Below, piece after piece: positions 43,965 through 52,446 of a DNA stretch of 64,000 nucleotides (position 1 is its first letter; each line of letters begins with the position of its first letter). Made by a program: the position numbers and the translations under genes. The stretch is from Fibrobacter sp. UWB4 (GTDB lineage: Bacteria; Fibrobacterota; Fibrobacteria; Fibrobacterales; Fibrobacteraceae): positions 93,095 to 157,094 of the forward strand of contig NZ_MWQI01000009.1 in NCBI RefSeq assembly GCF_002210345.1, given 5' to 3'. The notes under the pieces are model-generated. The model did no database searches and had not been told where the DNA came from. It saw only the letters and a list, made by a program, of their open reading frames with translations.

Positions 43965-44987
43965 CTAACCATTATCCTTATTAATTAGGTTCACCACCAC
44001 CTTGGCCATCATGTCCTTTTCTTCGGGTCGGCTTTCGGCTATCATCAATGTTATTGCAACGAGGGTATTGTCCGCAATGCGTTTGGATCCGTCCTTGTTA
44101 TAGAGAATTCCGTTGTTCTCCATAAACCAAAGGAATAGAGTCGCTGCAATGCGCTTGTTGCCATCGCTAAAAGAATGGTTCTTGATTACCAGGTAAAGTA
44201 GTGTTGCGGCTTTTTCTTCCACAGATGGGTATAAATCGGTTCCATCAAAGGTCTGATAAATTTGTCCGATGCTACTTTTGAAAGACTGGTCCTTTTCGTG
44301 TCCAAACAGTGAGCTGCTTCCAAATTTTTTCTTCAAGCTCCGAATGGCTTCCATTGCGTTTTCGTAGGTAGCTTTGAAACGAGCGTGTTTCGTTACTTTG
44401 CGGATTCCCAATTTTTGGTAATCGTAATCATCAAGAGTGTCAAGGGCGTATGTATAGTCAGAGACAACCTGAACCAAGGAGGTCGCCTCATCGGATGTCA
44501 ATTTTTCCTGTGTCCTAGCGGTTCGGCCGACCAGTTTTACTAGCTTACACAGTTCGTCATACTTTAAAGAGGCTACTTTGTTGTTGATGGCGAAGCCTTT
44601 AACTAGGTAGTCCTTCAAGACCTTGTTAGCCCACTGGCGAAACAGCACACCGCGTTTGCTTTTTACGCGGTAACCGACGGAGATAATGACATCAAGATTG
44701 TAATAATTGACTTCCTTAGTCTGTGTTTTGCCTTTAATTGCACCGTGCTGAGTGGTTGTCGCAAATTTTGCGACAACCACATCGCCTGCCAGTTCTTCCC
44801 TTATTGCATTGTCGATGTGCTTACGAATTGTCTTGCTGTCTCTTTCAAAAAGCAGGGCCATTTGCTCCGCATTCAGCCAAACAGTCTCGTTTTCCATGTG
44901 GACGTCAATCTGAGTTTTGCCGTCACTGGTTTGGTAAATGATTATTTGGTCGTTTTCGGAAATCTTATTTGTCTTAATAGACTTCAT
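43965..44987 (-). CDS. RhuM-family protein with C-terminal Fic/Doc domain
   Basis: 340 residues. The N-terminal part (about residues 15-130) is the RhuM domain: V-W-L-N-A-E-Q-M-A-L-L-F-E-R-D, K-F-A-T-T-T-Q, Y-Y-N-L-D-V-I-I-S-V-G-Y-R-V-K-S and F-R-Q-W-A. The C-terminal part is Doc-like, with the catalytic signature H-S-F-S-D-G-N-K-R near residue 272. Doc/Fic enzymes modify proteins with phosphate or nucleotide groups and often act as toxins. No antitoxin gene is obvious next to it. As I recall, RhuM genes are often found inside type I restriction-modification loci, which fits the hsdM stub at 47.5 kb. Its coding sequence contains a perfect 29-base palindrome. Confidence 0.83.
   Translation of the reverse strand: MKSIKTNKISENDQIIIYQTSDGKTQIDVHMENETVWLNAEQMALLFERDSKTIRKHIDNAIREELAGDVVVAKFATTTQHGAIKGKTQTKEVNYYNLDVIISVGYRVKSKRGVLFRQWANKVLKDYLVKGFAINNKVASLKYDELCKLVKLVGRTARTQEKLTSDEATSLVQVVSDYTYALDTLDDYDYQKLGIRKVTKHARFKATYENAMEAIRSLKKKFGSSSLFGHEKDQSFKSSIGQIYQTFDGTDLYPSVEEKAATLLYLVIKNHSFSDGNKRIAATLFLWFMENNGILYNKDGSKRIADNTLVAITLMIAESRPEEKDMMAKVVVNLINKDNG
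44752..44780. repeat. Perfect 29-bp palindrome inside the RhuM gene
   Basis: GTGGTTGTCGCAAA (44752-44765), T, then TTTGCGACAACCAC (44767-44780). The GTCGC...GCGAC core recurs in a small hairpin 14 bases upstream of the gene start. Confidence 0.75.
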
Positions 44988-45000
44988 ATAGCCTCCATTA

Positions 45001-45014
45001 GTCGCTTTTGCGAC
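45001..45014. promoter_or_regulatory. GTCGC-TTTT-GCGAC inverted repeat upstream of RhuM
   Basis: A perfect inverted repeat ending just before the RhuM start region (gene starts at 44987 on the minus strand). It shares its GTCGC/GCGAC arms with the palindrome in the coding sequence and could be an operator. Confidence 0.45.
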
Positions 45015-45084
45015 AGGTTGATGTTAGAGGCGTCCCCTTATCCTAGAATTCCAGAATAAAAAAACGCACTAAGCCGAGTGCAGC

Positions 45085-45106
45085 GAAAATAAGCTTGCTT
45101 ATTTTC
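45085..45106. repeat. Perfect inverted repeat between RhuM and KAP genes
   Basis: GAAAATAAGC (45085-45094), TT, GCTTATTTTC (45097-45106). Confidence 0.6.
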
Positions 45107-45149
45107 ATTGCCGAGGCGAATGCGTTAGCGTTCTAAAAACGCAAAACGC

Positions 45150-45172
45150 GGTTCTCCATTTGGCAGAGAACC
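45150..45172 (-). terminator. Terminator of the KAP ATPase gene
   Basis: GGTTCTC and GAGAACC arms. On the minus strand the hairpin is followed by GCGTTTTGCGTTTTT. Confidence 0.7.
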
Positions 45173-45235
45173 ACGTGCTGCATTAATGTATCTAATATCG
45201 CCAGATGTGGCAAGGTACTTAAGGAAATTTTACAA

Positions 45236-47371
45236 TTAGGTTGGTTTATTCAAATCCTTTTCCCAAGCATTCAGACTATCCCGCTCTTCTTTTAACTTAG
45301 GAAGGATGTTTAGATAATCCTCTGCGACTTTTGCAAGATAATACAAGGAAAACTGCCTTGTGGTCAATGGTCGAGGGTATGAATTCTTCAAATCTTCAGC
45401 ACTTGTTTTTAATTTTTTCAAAAAATTCTCATGTTCAATCAAGCTGTATGACTGTTTACGAAATCTTTGTTTTATTGCATCAATAAACTTTCTACTATCC
45501 TCAACATTCGTCAGACTAACATAAATTCTAGCAATCACATCTGGATCAATTTTTTCAAATTCAAAATCCTGTAATCCACAAAATTTACAAGAGATTTTGT
45601 CGCACAAGATCTCAACATTTTTAGGATTTTGGGGATCGAAAGTCTTTTCAATATTCGTAATTTCGTTCTCTTTTTGTTTTGTTTTACGATTAGTTAATAT
45701 TTTCCTTATGTGTTCTACAAAGGCTTTATTTTTTTCTTCATAAACAAGATAAGTACTATCATAGCCTCGGCCATAATTGTCGTCCCATTGACTTAAATCG
45801 CTATACTCCATTTCATTTGCAATGTCATTGACATATTGTTTCATTCTTTCTGAAAATTCGTCAGCAGACTCCTCCAAGACGCCTTCTGATGCATACCAAT
45901 ACAATCGATAATACAAAGCAATTAAGGTATCTGGATTAAAAATTGTTTTTGACTCAATAGATTCATAAAACGAATCCAAAGCAAGACGACCTTCGGCATC
46001 ACTCAATTCATACCAATGATATAGTTGTTCTGTCCAATACTGCTTTTTCCTATCAAACCAAATAGTGTCTTTTATTGCAGCAGTAACTTCATCTTTTTCA
46101 ATAATAGATGATTCGAGCCATTTTTCCCAGATGGCATTCCACTTTTCAGTATCACAAGCATGACTCATTTGGCTAATGCATTCTATTTTACCAAAAGCAT
46201 CATCAAAAGGATCTTTAACATTTTCATCATCTTCATCATCAACAATGTTTCCCGCTCCACGAGCAAAAGCCCTTGCCATTTGAATTTTCTGGGCCGCAAC
46301 AACAAATGGATCATTGCGAAGCATGGCTAATTTTGCCCCGTAAACAGAGCATAAGAAATCGGCAAAAATTAAGGAATTTAATTCATTGTCTGTTAGTAAG
46401 CTTTTGGGGATGTTTTCAAAATTTGGACCTATGAAATTTTTCAAATCCTCAATAGACTGTTTGAATGCACGATAGTTATGCTTAGGAGATTTTTCAAGAA
46501 TTGATTTGAGCAAAGCCTTATGAGGTTTTAGCAGTTCATAAATCTCATCGCCAAATATGGTTGCATCATTTTTATTCTCAGGAAACCAAGACTCAATGAT
46601 TTCTTCCGGTGACGTCTGAATTTGAAACTTCTTGCCAACTACTTTTTCTTCTGTACTTGAAAGACTATGCAAAGTTTGATTTATAGATTTTTTAACAATT
46701 AGATCCACCTTCTCATTCTTACCCCAAATACCCGTAATTTCCTTTTGATGGATTTTTTGAGATTCATTTATTTCTTTCCATACATTTTCATCGGCAAGCA
46801 AAATACAAGGAACGTGTAAATGTTCCACATATTCGTTTAAATAACCGAGTAATTCCGGCAATGGCATGTCAGCTCGTTCCACATCGTCAAAAACAACTAC
46901 AAGATTTTTGAAATCTTTTTCTTGTTTTTCTTTGAGCAAGGATTTCCTAAATGCTTCTGTAAAGCACTGAAAATCTTTGCCGATTCGTTCGCCAACGACC
47001 GCACCTCCAGGAACAGGAGAACTAGCACCTGCAATCATTCCGATAATAGGAAATGAGCTAGTAAATACTTTTATTTTCTTTGACATTAAAATCGGATGGA
47101 GTTTTTCAAGGACTCTGCTATCCATATCAGCTCTAGACTTGGTTCCAAAGAGACTGACGTAAAGAACAATATGTTTTTCACAATCCGTCAACCAATTCTC
47201 AACAATTTTCTTATCACCACCAAGATATTTTTTTATAAAATGAGTCTTTCCAGAGCCCCAATCACCAGTAATCAATACGGCATAATCCGGTTTATTAGAG
47301 ACATTTAAGAAACCGTCTAAAAAATCTGCAATATGTTTATTATTTCCAAAAATTTTATTTTCATTAGACAT
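45236..47371 (-). CDS. KAP-family P-loop NTPase
   Basis: 711 residues. The Walker A motif is G-D-W-G-S-G-K-T-H-F (near residue 40) and the Walker B is L-V-V-V-F-D-D-V-E-R-A-D. Between them lies a short hydrophobic stretch (P-I-I-G-M-I-A-G-A-S-S-P-V-P-G-G-A-V-V-G), as KAP ATPases often have membrane inserts there. The long C-terminal region is helical and not recognised; a C-D-K-I-S-C-K-F-C motif near residue 600 may bind metal. KAP ATPases such as PifA exclude phages, so a defence role is plausible. The AT-rich coding sequence differs from the housekeeping neighbours and suggests transfer. Its upstream region carries the hsdM stub. Confidence 0.8.
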   Translation of the reverse strand: MSNENKIFGNNKHIADFLDGFLNVSNKPDYAVLITGDWGSGKTHFIKKYLGGDKKIVENWLTDCEKHIVLYVSLFGTKSRADMDSRVLEKLHPILMSKKIKVFTSSFPIIGMIAGASSPVPGGAVVGERIGKDFQCFTEAFRKSLLKEKQEKDFKNLVVVFDDVERADMPLPELLGYLNEYVEHLHVPCILLADENVWKEINESQKIHQKEITGIWGKNEKVDLIVKKSINQTLHSLSSTEEKVVGKKFQIQTSPEEIIESWFPENKNDATIFGDEIYELLKPHKALLKSILEKSPKHNYRAFKQSIEDLKNFIGPNFENIPKSLLTDNELNSLIFADFLCSVYGAKLAMLRNDPFVVAAQKIQMARAFARGAGNIVDDEDDENVKDPFDDAFGKIECISQMSHACDTEKWNAIWEKWLESSIIEKDEVTAAIKDTIWFDRKKQYWTEQLYHWYELSDAEGRLALDSFYESIESKTIFNPDTLIALYYRLYWYASEGVLEESADEFSERMKQYVNDIANEMEYSDLSQWDDNYGRGYDSTYLVYEEKNKAFVEHIRKILTNRKTKQKENEITNIEKTFDPQNPKNVEILCDKISCKFCGLQDFEFEKIDPDVIARIYVSLTNVEDSRKFIDAIKQRFRKQSYSLIEHENFLKKLKTSAEDLKNSYPRPLTTRQFSLYYLAKVAEDYLNILPKLKEERDSLNAWEKDLNKPT

Positions 47372-47494
47372 AACCGTAAACTCCTATTCAAATCTCAATG
47401 TTAAAAAATGAATATCTTTTTTTTCGGCAAGGACAATTGGAATTCTCTTAATATTGTAGAGTGAGAGCTTGTTTTGAATTCCACTAACAATTCC

Positions 47495-47623
47495 TCATTT
47501 GCTGCATCTTGCAAAAGCTCTGGCGGGTTCCACGCTACTGCGCAGCTTGCTCGCAGACTCCCAGAGAGATGCTTTTACAGATTTTTCGGGGACGGATTTC
47601 TTCGCCTTTGCAACTTTTGCCAT
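47495..47623 (-). pseudogene. 5' stub of a type I restriction-modification methylase gene (hsdM-like)
   Basis: A 42-codon frame on the minus strand. The first residues are Lys/Ala-rich, as in many HsdM proteins, followed by L-W-E-S-A-S-K-L-R-S-S-V-E-P-A. This closely matches the conserved N-terminal HsdM block L-W-x-x-A-x-K-L-R-G-S-V-E-P. After V-E-P-A the family sequence (normally E-Y-K-H-V-V-L) is lost and a stop comes 8 codons later; another frame stays open for about 40 more codons without recognisable content. The simplest view is that a deletion or replacement removed the rest of the methylase, leaving a scar upstream of the KAP gene. A short similarity such as this needs a search to confirm. 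Confidence 0.55.
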
Positions 47624-47649
47624 ATAAACCTTTTGCAAGTAACTGCACT

Positions 47650-47691
47650 GGATCCTTCGACTTCGCTCTTACGGGCTTCGCTCAGGATGAC
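47650..47691 (-). repeat. Family A dispersed repeat, copy 8
   Basis: GGATCCTTCGACTTCG...CTCAGGATGACA, reverse orientation, just upstream of the hsdM-like stub. Confidence 0.68.
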
Positions 47692-47847
47692 ACGACGAGG
47701 GAAATATATAATAATGGAGGGAGGGCTATCCACTTTTCCATATTTTGTGGTGAGTGCAGAATATGCTCATACCAGTTTTTAACTCTACATCTCCAAAAAA
47801 TTACAGGGAAATGAGGTGCAAGCGAAGTTATAACTACTTAATTAGTA

Positions 47848-47855
47848 TAGATTTG
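47848..47855 (+). promoter_or_regulatory. TAnnTTTG motif 5 bases before an ATG
   Basis: TAGATTTG ends 5 bases before the ATG at 47861. No Shine-Dalgarno sequence fits in the gap. Confidence 0.4.
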
Positions 47856-47860
47856 CACTC

Positions 47861-50800
47861 ATGAATATCGTTATTTATGCGCTTTTTGCTCTCTCTGGTT
47901 TTGCGGGTCTCATTTACGAGGGGTCGTGGGCCAGGTACCTTAAACTTTTCCTCGGGCATTCGAGCTATGGTCAGGTGCTCACGCTCTGCATTTACATGGG
48001 CGGGCTTGCGATCGGTAGTTTTGTCGCGGGCAAGCTTGTGGAGCGCGTGAAGAGGCCGCTGCTCGGGTATGCGGCGGTGGAGCTTGCGATTGGCATTGGC
48101 GGGTTGATTTACCATCCGATGTACATTTGGATTACGGATTACTTTTACGATTCGAATTTTGTGGCGGGGTTGAGTTCGCGCGGAGCGGAAATTCTGAAGG
48201 TGGTTCTGGCGACGGGGTCAACGCTCCCGATTGCGATTGCGGTGGGCATGACGTTCCCGTTCATTGCGGCGGGACTCATGCGCAAGAGCGGTGCCGAAGT
48301 CTCGCTCCCGATGCTTTACTTTACGAATAGCCTCGGCAGTGCGATTGGTATTTTGTTCACAAGTTACATCTTGATTCCGGAACTTGGAAACCACATCACG
48401 CTTTGCGTCGCGGCTTCGATTAACTTTTTGCTGGCGGCGATTTTCTGCTATATCGGCTATACGGCGCCTTCGACGCACGAAGAAGAACTTGAAGAAGAAG
48501 GGGCTGGAGCGCTGGCAACGGCTGGCGGGGATGTGGCGAGTGTTCGCGAGAATGTCGCGCGTCCGGAACCGCTTAACGAAGATTATGTGGCTGAACACAA
48601 ACTTGCGATGCCTCCGAAGAACATGTGGTTCTGGATTGCTGGGATTACGGGACTTACTTCGTTTGTCTATGAAATTGTCTGGATCCGTTTGCTTTCGCTG
48701 TTGATGGGCTCTTCGAGCCATAGCTTTGACCAGATGCTTTCGGCGTTTATCTTGGGCCTTGCCATTGGCAGTGCCGTGAGCGGAAAACTCTTGAAGAAAG
48801 ATTCGCTCGTGGTGCTTTCGCTCGCGCAGATTTTCATGGGATTCTTTGCGCTTTGCACGTTGTATTTCTACAAGCCGTTCTGGGAAGGCATGAATGTCGC
48901 GAACCAGATTTTCAATACGACGAATGACGGTTATGTTTGCTGGAGCATTTTCAAGTATGCGCTTTCAATTTTGTGGATGGTGCCGACGAGCTTCTTTGCG
49001 GGTATGACGCTTCCGCTGATTACGCTGATTTTGACGCGTGCGTTCAAGAGCGAAGCTCCGATTGGAAAGGTTTACGGCTGGAATACGGTGGGCTCGATTC
49101 TCGGTTCGGCAGGCGGTGGACTTTTGCTGTTGCCGCTGATGCAGCTCAAGGGTTCGCTTGTGCTCGCTGCTGTGCTTGACTTTATGATTGGCTTTATCTT
49201 GCTCGTCATTTATCGCAAAAAGTTCCGCTATAGCGTACTCTTTTACGTGATGACGGCGGTGATGATTTTGCCTTCGTTCTTCGTGAATTTTGACCCGCAC
49301 ATGATTACGTCGGGCGCGTTCCGCGCTTACAAGAATTTGCATCCGGACGAAAAGATTGTGGTGCGTGACGGTAAGACGGCGACAATCAGCTTCCACGAAT
49401 CCGACGTGCATTATTACGTGAAGACGAACGGTAAGGCCGATGCGAGCATGAGTAAAAATCGTGAACGCCCGATTGAAGGCGATGAGCTTACGCAGGCGGC
49501 GACTGCATTTATGCCGATGGCGATGAAGGACAAACCGTACGATGCCGCAATGGTCGGTTTTGGCAGTGGCATGGGTGCGCATTACTTGCTCTCGGATCCG
49601 CTGGTGCGCGATTTTGACTGCGTGGAAATTGAAGAAGAAATGATGAATCTCGCTCGCGGATTTTATCCGTGGAACGCTCGCGGTTACGATGACCCGCGCA
49701 TCCATATTTTCATTGATGACGCGCAGACGTTCTTCCTCACGAACCGTCGCAAGTACGACTTGATGATTAGCGTGCCGAGTAACCCGTGGGTGAGCGGTGT
49801 CGCAAGCTTGTTCAGCCATGAATTCTATACCAAAATGCGCCGCTACATGAAGCCGGGCGGACTTTGGGTGCAATGGATCCAGACGTATGAATTCAATGAC
49901 TTGCTGTTCCTCAACATCTTGAAAGCACTTGATGTGGCATTCCCATACGTGAGTTTGTACAAAGCTCCTGAAGAACCGGACATCATCATTGTCGCGAGTG
50001 ACGAACCGGTGATGCAGCGTGCGATTGGCCGCTTCAGCACGGATTCGACGCTCGTGAAGGAATTCAAGCGCATCCACCGCGAACCGGATTTCTTTGGCGA
50101 ACAGAATTTCTTGTTCACGTCGAAGATGGTAAAGTCGCTCTTGGATGGCGTGGAACCGAACAGTACGTTTATCCCGATTGTTGACAACAAGGCGGAAGAG
50201 GCTCGCTTTGTACATTCGAATGCTCGCATTGTGCAGGTGTTCGATAGTTGCGAAATTTGCTGGCCGGAATATTTGGACTCGGCGGATTATGTGCTGCGTC
50301 GCCCGATAAAGGTGCAGTCGATGCTCAAGGCGGGTACGGACAAGTATCGCGAACGTGCGCTGTTGGCGTATCTTAAAGAAGTGAAAAAGCGCAAGAAAGT
50401 TTTCGAAGGTATTTCGACAATGCTCGATTCCAATGCGGATGATTCTGAAAAGGGCTCGGATTCCGCGGCATTATCGGAAAATTCTGTCGATTCAGCAACG
50501 GCAGTGGATAGCCTTGTTCGTCCGAAATTCAAGGTGGATGAAACTTCGCCGGTTTGGAAAAAGTTCCGCGAGGAATATGTGGAATGGATGCGTGGCATCC
50601 CGATGGAAGCTCGTGACACGAATAAGGTTTATGTCAAGGTTCGCAAGCTCGTGAATGCGGGCGTGTTGCCGGAATCGTTTGTGGATGAGTTCAACATCAT
50701 GGAAGCGGCCCGCACTAAGAATTACAGACTCGCTGCAGAATATGTCGCGAATTTCTACGAGAAGTACGAAGTCGCTGCGATGGATGAGTTCTTCTTGCGC

Positions 50801-50944
50801 AACGCAATTCTGATTGCTTTCCTTGCGCATAACCCGACGCTCGCCGATGTGCTCTACAAGGAAGCGATCAAGCCGCACGAAGAATTTGCCCCGATCGAGA
50901 AACTCCTCATCCAGAAGGAAATCCCGAGAATCCGCAGAAAGTAG
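47861..50944 (+). CDS. Fused membrane-transporter-like / spermidine-synthase-like protein
   Basis: 1027 residues. The first 490 have about 14 membrane helices in two blocks that start alike (A-L-S-G-F-A-G-L-I-Y-E and G-I-T-G-L-T-S-F-V-Y-E-I-V-W), the mark of the membrane part of such fusions. The next 260 are a SpeE-like Rossmann domain: V-G-F-G-S-G-M-G-A-H-Y, V-E-I-E-E-E-M, I-D-D-A-Q-T-F-F and S-V-P-S-N-P-W-V-S-G-V-A-S-L-F. The D-x-P catalytic motif of true spermidine synthases is replaced by V-P-S-N-P-W, so a different product is likely. The last 200 residues are helical with a Ser/Asp-rich linker and are not recognised. Confidence 0.8.
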   Translation: MNIVIYALFALSGFAGLIYEGSWARYLKLFLGHSSYGQVLTLCIYMGGLAIGSFVAGKLVERVKRPLLGYAAVELAIGIGGLIYHPMYIWITDYFYDSNFVAGLSSRGAEILKVVLATGSTLPIAIAVGMTFPFIAAGLMRKSGAEVSLPMLYFTNSLGSAIGILFTSYILIPELGNHITLCVAASINFLLAAIFCYIGYTAPSTHEEELEEEGAGALATAGGDVASVRENVARPEPLNEDYVAEHKLAMPPKNMWFWIAGITGLTSFVYEIVWIRLLSLLMGSSSHSFDQMLSAFILGLAIGSAVSGKLLKKDSLVVLSLAQIFMGFFALCTLYFYKPFWEGMNVANQIFNTTNDGYVCWSIFKYALSILWMVPTSFFAGMTLPLITLILTRAFKSEAPIGKVYGWNTVGSILGSAGGGLLLLPLMQLKGSLVLAAVLDFMIGFILLVIYRKKFRYSVLFYVMTAVMILPSFFVNFDPHMITSGAFRAYKNLHPDEKIVVRDGKTATISFHESDVHYYVKTNGKADASMSKNRERPIEGDELTQAATAFMPMAMKDKPYDAAMVGFGSGMGAHYLLSDPLVRDFDCVEIEEEMMNLARGFYPWNARGYDDPRIHIFIDDAQTFFLTNRRKYDLMISVPSNPWVSGVASLFSHEFYTKMRRYMKPGGLWVQWIQTYEFNDLLFLNILKALDVAFPYVSLYKAPEEPDIIIVASDEPVMQRAIGRFSTDSTLVKEFKRIHREPDFFGEQNFLFTSKMVKSLLDGVEPNSTFIPIVDNKAEEARFVHSNARIVQVFDSCEICWPEYLDSADYVLRRPIKVQSMLKAGTDKYRERALLAYLKEVKKRKKVFEGISTMLDSNADDSEKGSDSAALSENSVDSATAVDSLVRPKFKVDETSPVWKKFREEYVEWMRGIPMEARDTNKVYVKVRKLVNAGVLPESFVDEFNIMEAARTKNYRLAAEYVANFYEKYEVAAMDEFFLRNAILIAFLAHNPTLADVLYKEAIKPHEEFAPIEKLLIQKEIPRIRRK

Positions 50945-50965
50945 GGCGCGCTCGCGGCGCATCTC

Positions 50966-51060
50966 GTCATCCTGAGCATACGATACGCGTCTCGTTGCGG
51001 CGCGCCGAGTCATTCTTAAAACATCACTGGATGTTTCGCCCTGCGGACTCAACATGACGG
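50966..51060. repeat. Family A inverted pair (copy 9)
   Basis: A forward start GTCATCCTGAGC (50966-50977) and a reverse, degenerate partner (51029-51060, GGATGTTTCGCC...AACATGACGG) after the spermidine-synthase-like gene. Confidence 0.5.
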
Positions 51061-51149
51061 GGTTGCGGGCTTTCTCTATTCATAAAATGGTGATGCCGGA
51101 TCAAGTGGGCATGACAAGGTCTTCATGTTGCATTTGGATGCATAAAAAC

Positions 51150-51176
51150 AAAAGGAAGCGTTCGGCGCTTCCTTTT
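51150..51176. terminator. Bidirectional terminator between convergent genes
   Basis: AAAAGGAAGCG (51150-51160) pairs perfectly with CGCTTCCTTTT (51166-51176) over TTCGG. The A- and T-rich outer arms can serve both strands. Confidence 0.85.
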
Positions 51177-51184
51177 AACTTTTA

Positions 51185-51220
51185 ATAACTGCTGACCAAT
51201 GACTATGGACTAATGACTAA
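51185..51220. repeat. Family C short repeat, copy 2
   Basis: Runs of gactatggactaatgacta type, like those at 8144-8175. It ends within a few bases of the stop of the barrel gene. Confidence 0.4.
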
Positions 51221-51224
51221 CCCA

Positions 51225-52079
51225 TTAGAACAGGAATGATATGCCAACGTTCGTATAGAACGTCAGAAGCGTTGAATTTGTGAAGGACGGTTCTACGGTC
51301 AATCCCTGATTCAAGAGGTTTGTGAAACTCTGCACAACGCGAAGGTTCAAGTGAACGCTTCTTGTAAGCATGTAGCCGCCTTCGATGGCGAGTCCCACTT
51401 CCATATTTGTTGAAACGTATGTGTTCGTGCTTTTTTCGGAGTTTCCTGTGAATACGCCGCCGTTGGCTTCGGAACTGAATTCCGTATCGCCCATCAGTTT
51501 AAGTCCGAGATGCAAGCCAGCTGCTGCAAAAAGGTCGTATTGCTCGAACGTGTAGCGGAACATAATCGGGAGTTCGAACAACATGATGTTCAGCTTGCCC
51601 TTGTTGGTGTAAACGCCCATGTCCTTTTCGTAATTGTACTGGCGGTAGTTGAATGTGAGTTCTGGAACAAGGCTGAAGTTCTTTGTGAACATCGAAATCT
51701 TGATTATAAGACCGGCACCGGCGTTCCAGCCTGCGCCCCAGCCTTCAGAGTTTGAACCGAGGAACGTGTTGAAACCGCCCTGCACACGAGCTCCGAGGAA
51801 AACAGACTGCGAAAAACCTTCGCTTCGCTGTTTGCTGATTTCGGAACGCGATGTCGTCTGGGTCTTGTATCTTGCGTATGCGCTAGCGTAATCTTCGTCG
51901 TTTGCGAATTCGCTATCGTTAGAGCCGTCGTATGAACCGTTGGAATCGCTACTGGAGGCCGGGCTGGGCGAATCGACTGAAACCCATTCGTCGTCATCGG
52001 AACTTTGAGCGAATGTGCCTGTGGAAAGGGCCAAGATCAGAGACGCGAGTAAGCAAGATTTTCTTAAAAGCATGGTCAA
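51225..52079 (-). CDS. Outer-membrane beta-barrel protein
   Basis: 284 residues with a signal peptide (L-A-S-L-I-L-A-L-S-T-G-T-F-A-Q). A Ser/Asp-rich linker of about 60 residues follows, then alternating hydrophobic strands ending in aromatic F-L-F. The strand pattern (F-L-G-A-R-V-Q-G-G-F-N-T, L-I-I-K-I-S-M-F, L-F-A-A-G-L-H-L-G-L-K) is that of small PorT/OmpA-like barrels. A start at M3 (ATG) is also possible. Function unknown. Confidence 0.75.
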   Translation of the reverse strand: MTMLLRKSCLLASLILALSTGTFAQSSDDDEWVSVDSPSPASSSDSNGSYDGSNDSEFANDEDYASAYARYKTQTTSRSEISKQRSEGFSQSVFLGARVQGGFNTFLGSNSEGWGAGWNAGAGLIIKISMFTKNFSLVPELTFNYRQYNYEKDMGVYTNKGKLNIMLFELPIMFRYTFEQYDLFAAAGLHLGLKLMGDTEFSSEANGGVFTGNSEKSTNTYVSTNMEVGLAIEGGYMLTRSVHLNLRVVQSFTNLLNQGLTVEPSFTNSTLLTFYTNVGISFLF

Positions 52080-52446
52080 ATAATAATAAAACGTGGAGGT
52101 TCAACGACTTAAAAATATTTTATTAAGGGTGAAATGAAAAGAAAAAAATGTTTACAGAGGGACTGATGCCTTAAGTTTTATGCTTGCTTTAGGTCTTTGG
52201 GGTGAAATATCCCTAATCTGGCGTTTTTTATCCTTTTGGGATGGATAAAACCGCTTGTACCCTGCTTTTTTGTAACCTCAGAATACGTGTCTGGAACGGC
52301 TGATGAATGAGTGGTCCTGTTTGGGCTGATTTTGCGTGTTTAAATGCTTATTTTATTCTTGCATGGCTTTTCTAAGTATTTATAGTTTACTTGGGTTTTT
52401 ATAGTTTGATAATATAGCGGTTTGAACTTTTATAGGAAATGCTGAC
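52080..52446. other. AT-rich intergenic region before the lipoprotein array
   Basis: No gene is visible. It contains an inverted repeat TTTATCC...GGATAAA (about 52228-52250) and, nearer the gene, two tttatagttt direct repeats. A TAGGAAA sequence lies just before the start at 52447. Confidence 0.5.

Larger units (their letters stand above)
47372..47860. other. Intergenic region with gene remnant and repeat
   Basis: This 489-base stretch holds the hsdM-like stub (47495-47623, minus strand), a family A repeat (47650-47691) and, at its right end, a TAnnTTTG motif directly before the next gene. No full-length gene is present. Confidence 0.65.

Noticed and set aside
45001..45235. Small antitoxin gene next to RhuM-Doc
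   Set aside because: No open frame of useful length with a start and ribosome-binding site was found between the RhuM and KAP genes.
47474..47782. A 102-codon plus-strand frame between the KAP and spermidine-synthase-like genes
   Set aside because: It lies opposite the hsdM-like stub and inside a family A repeat and has no protein-like composition.
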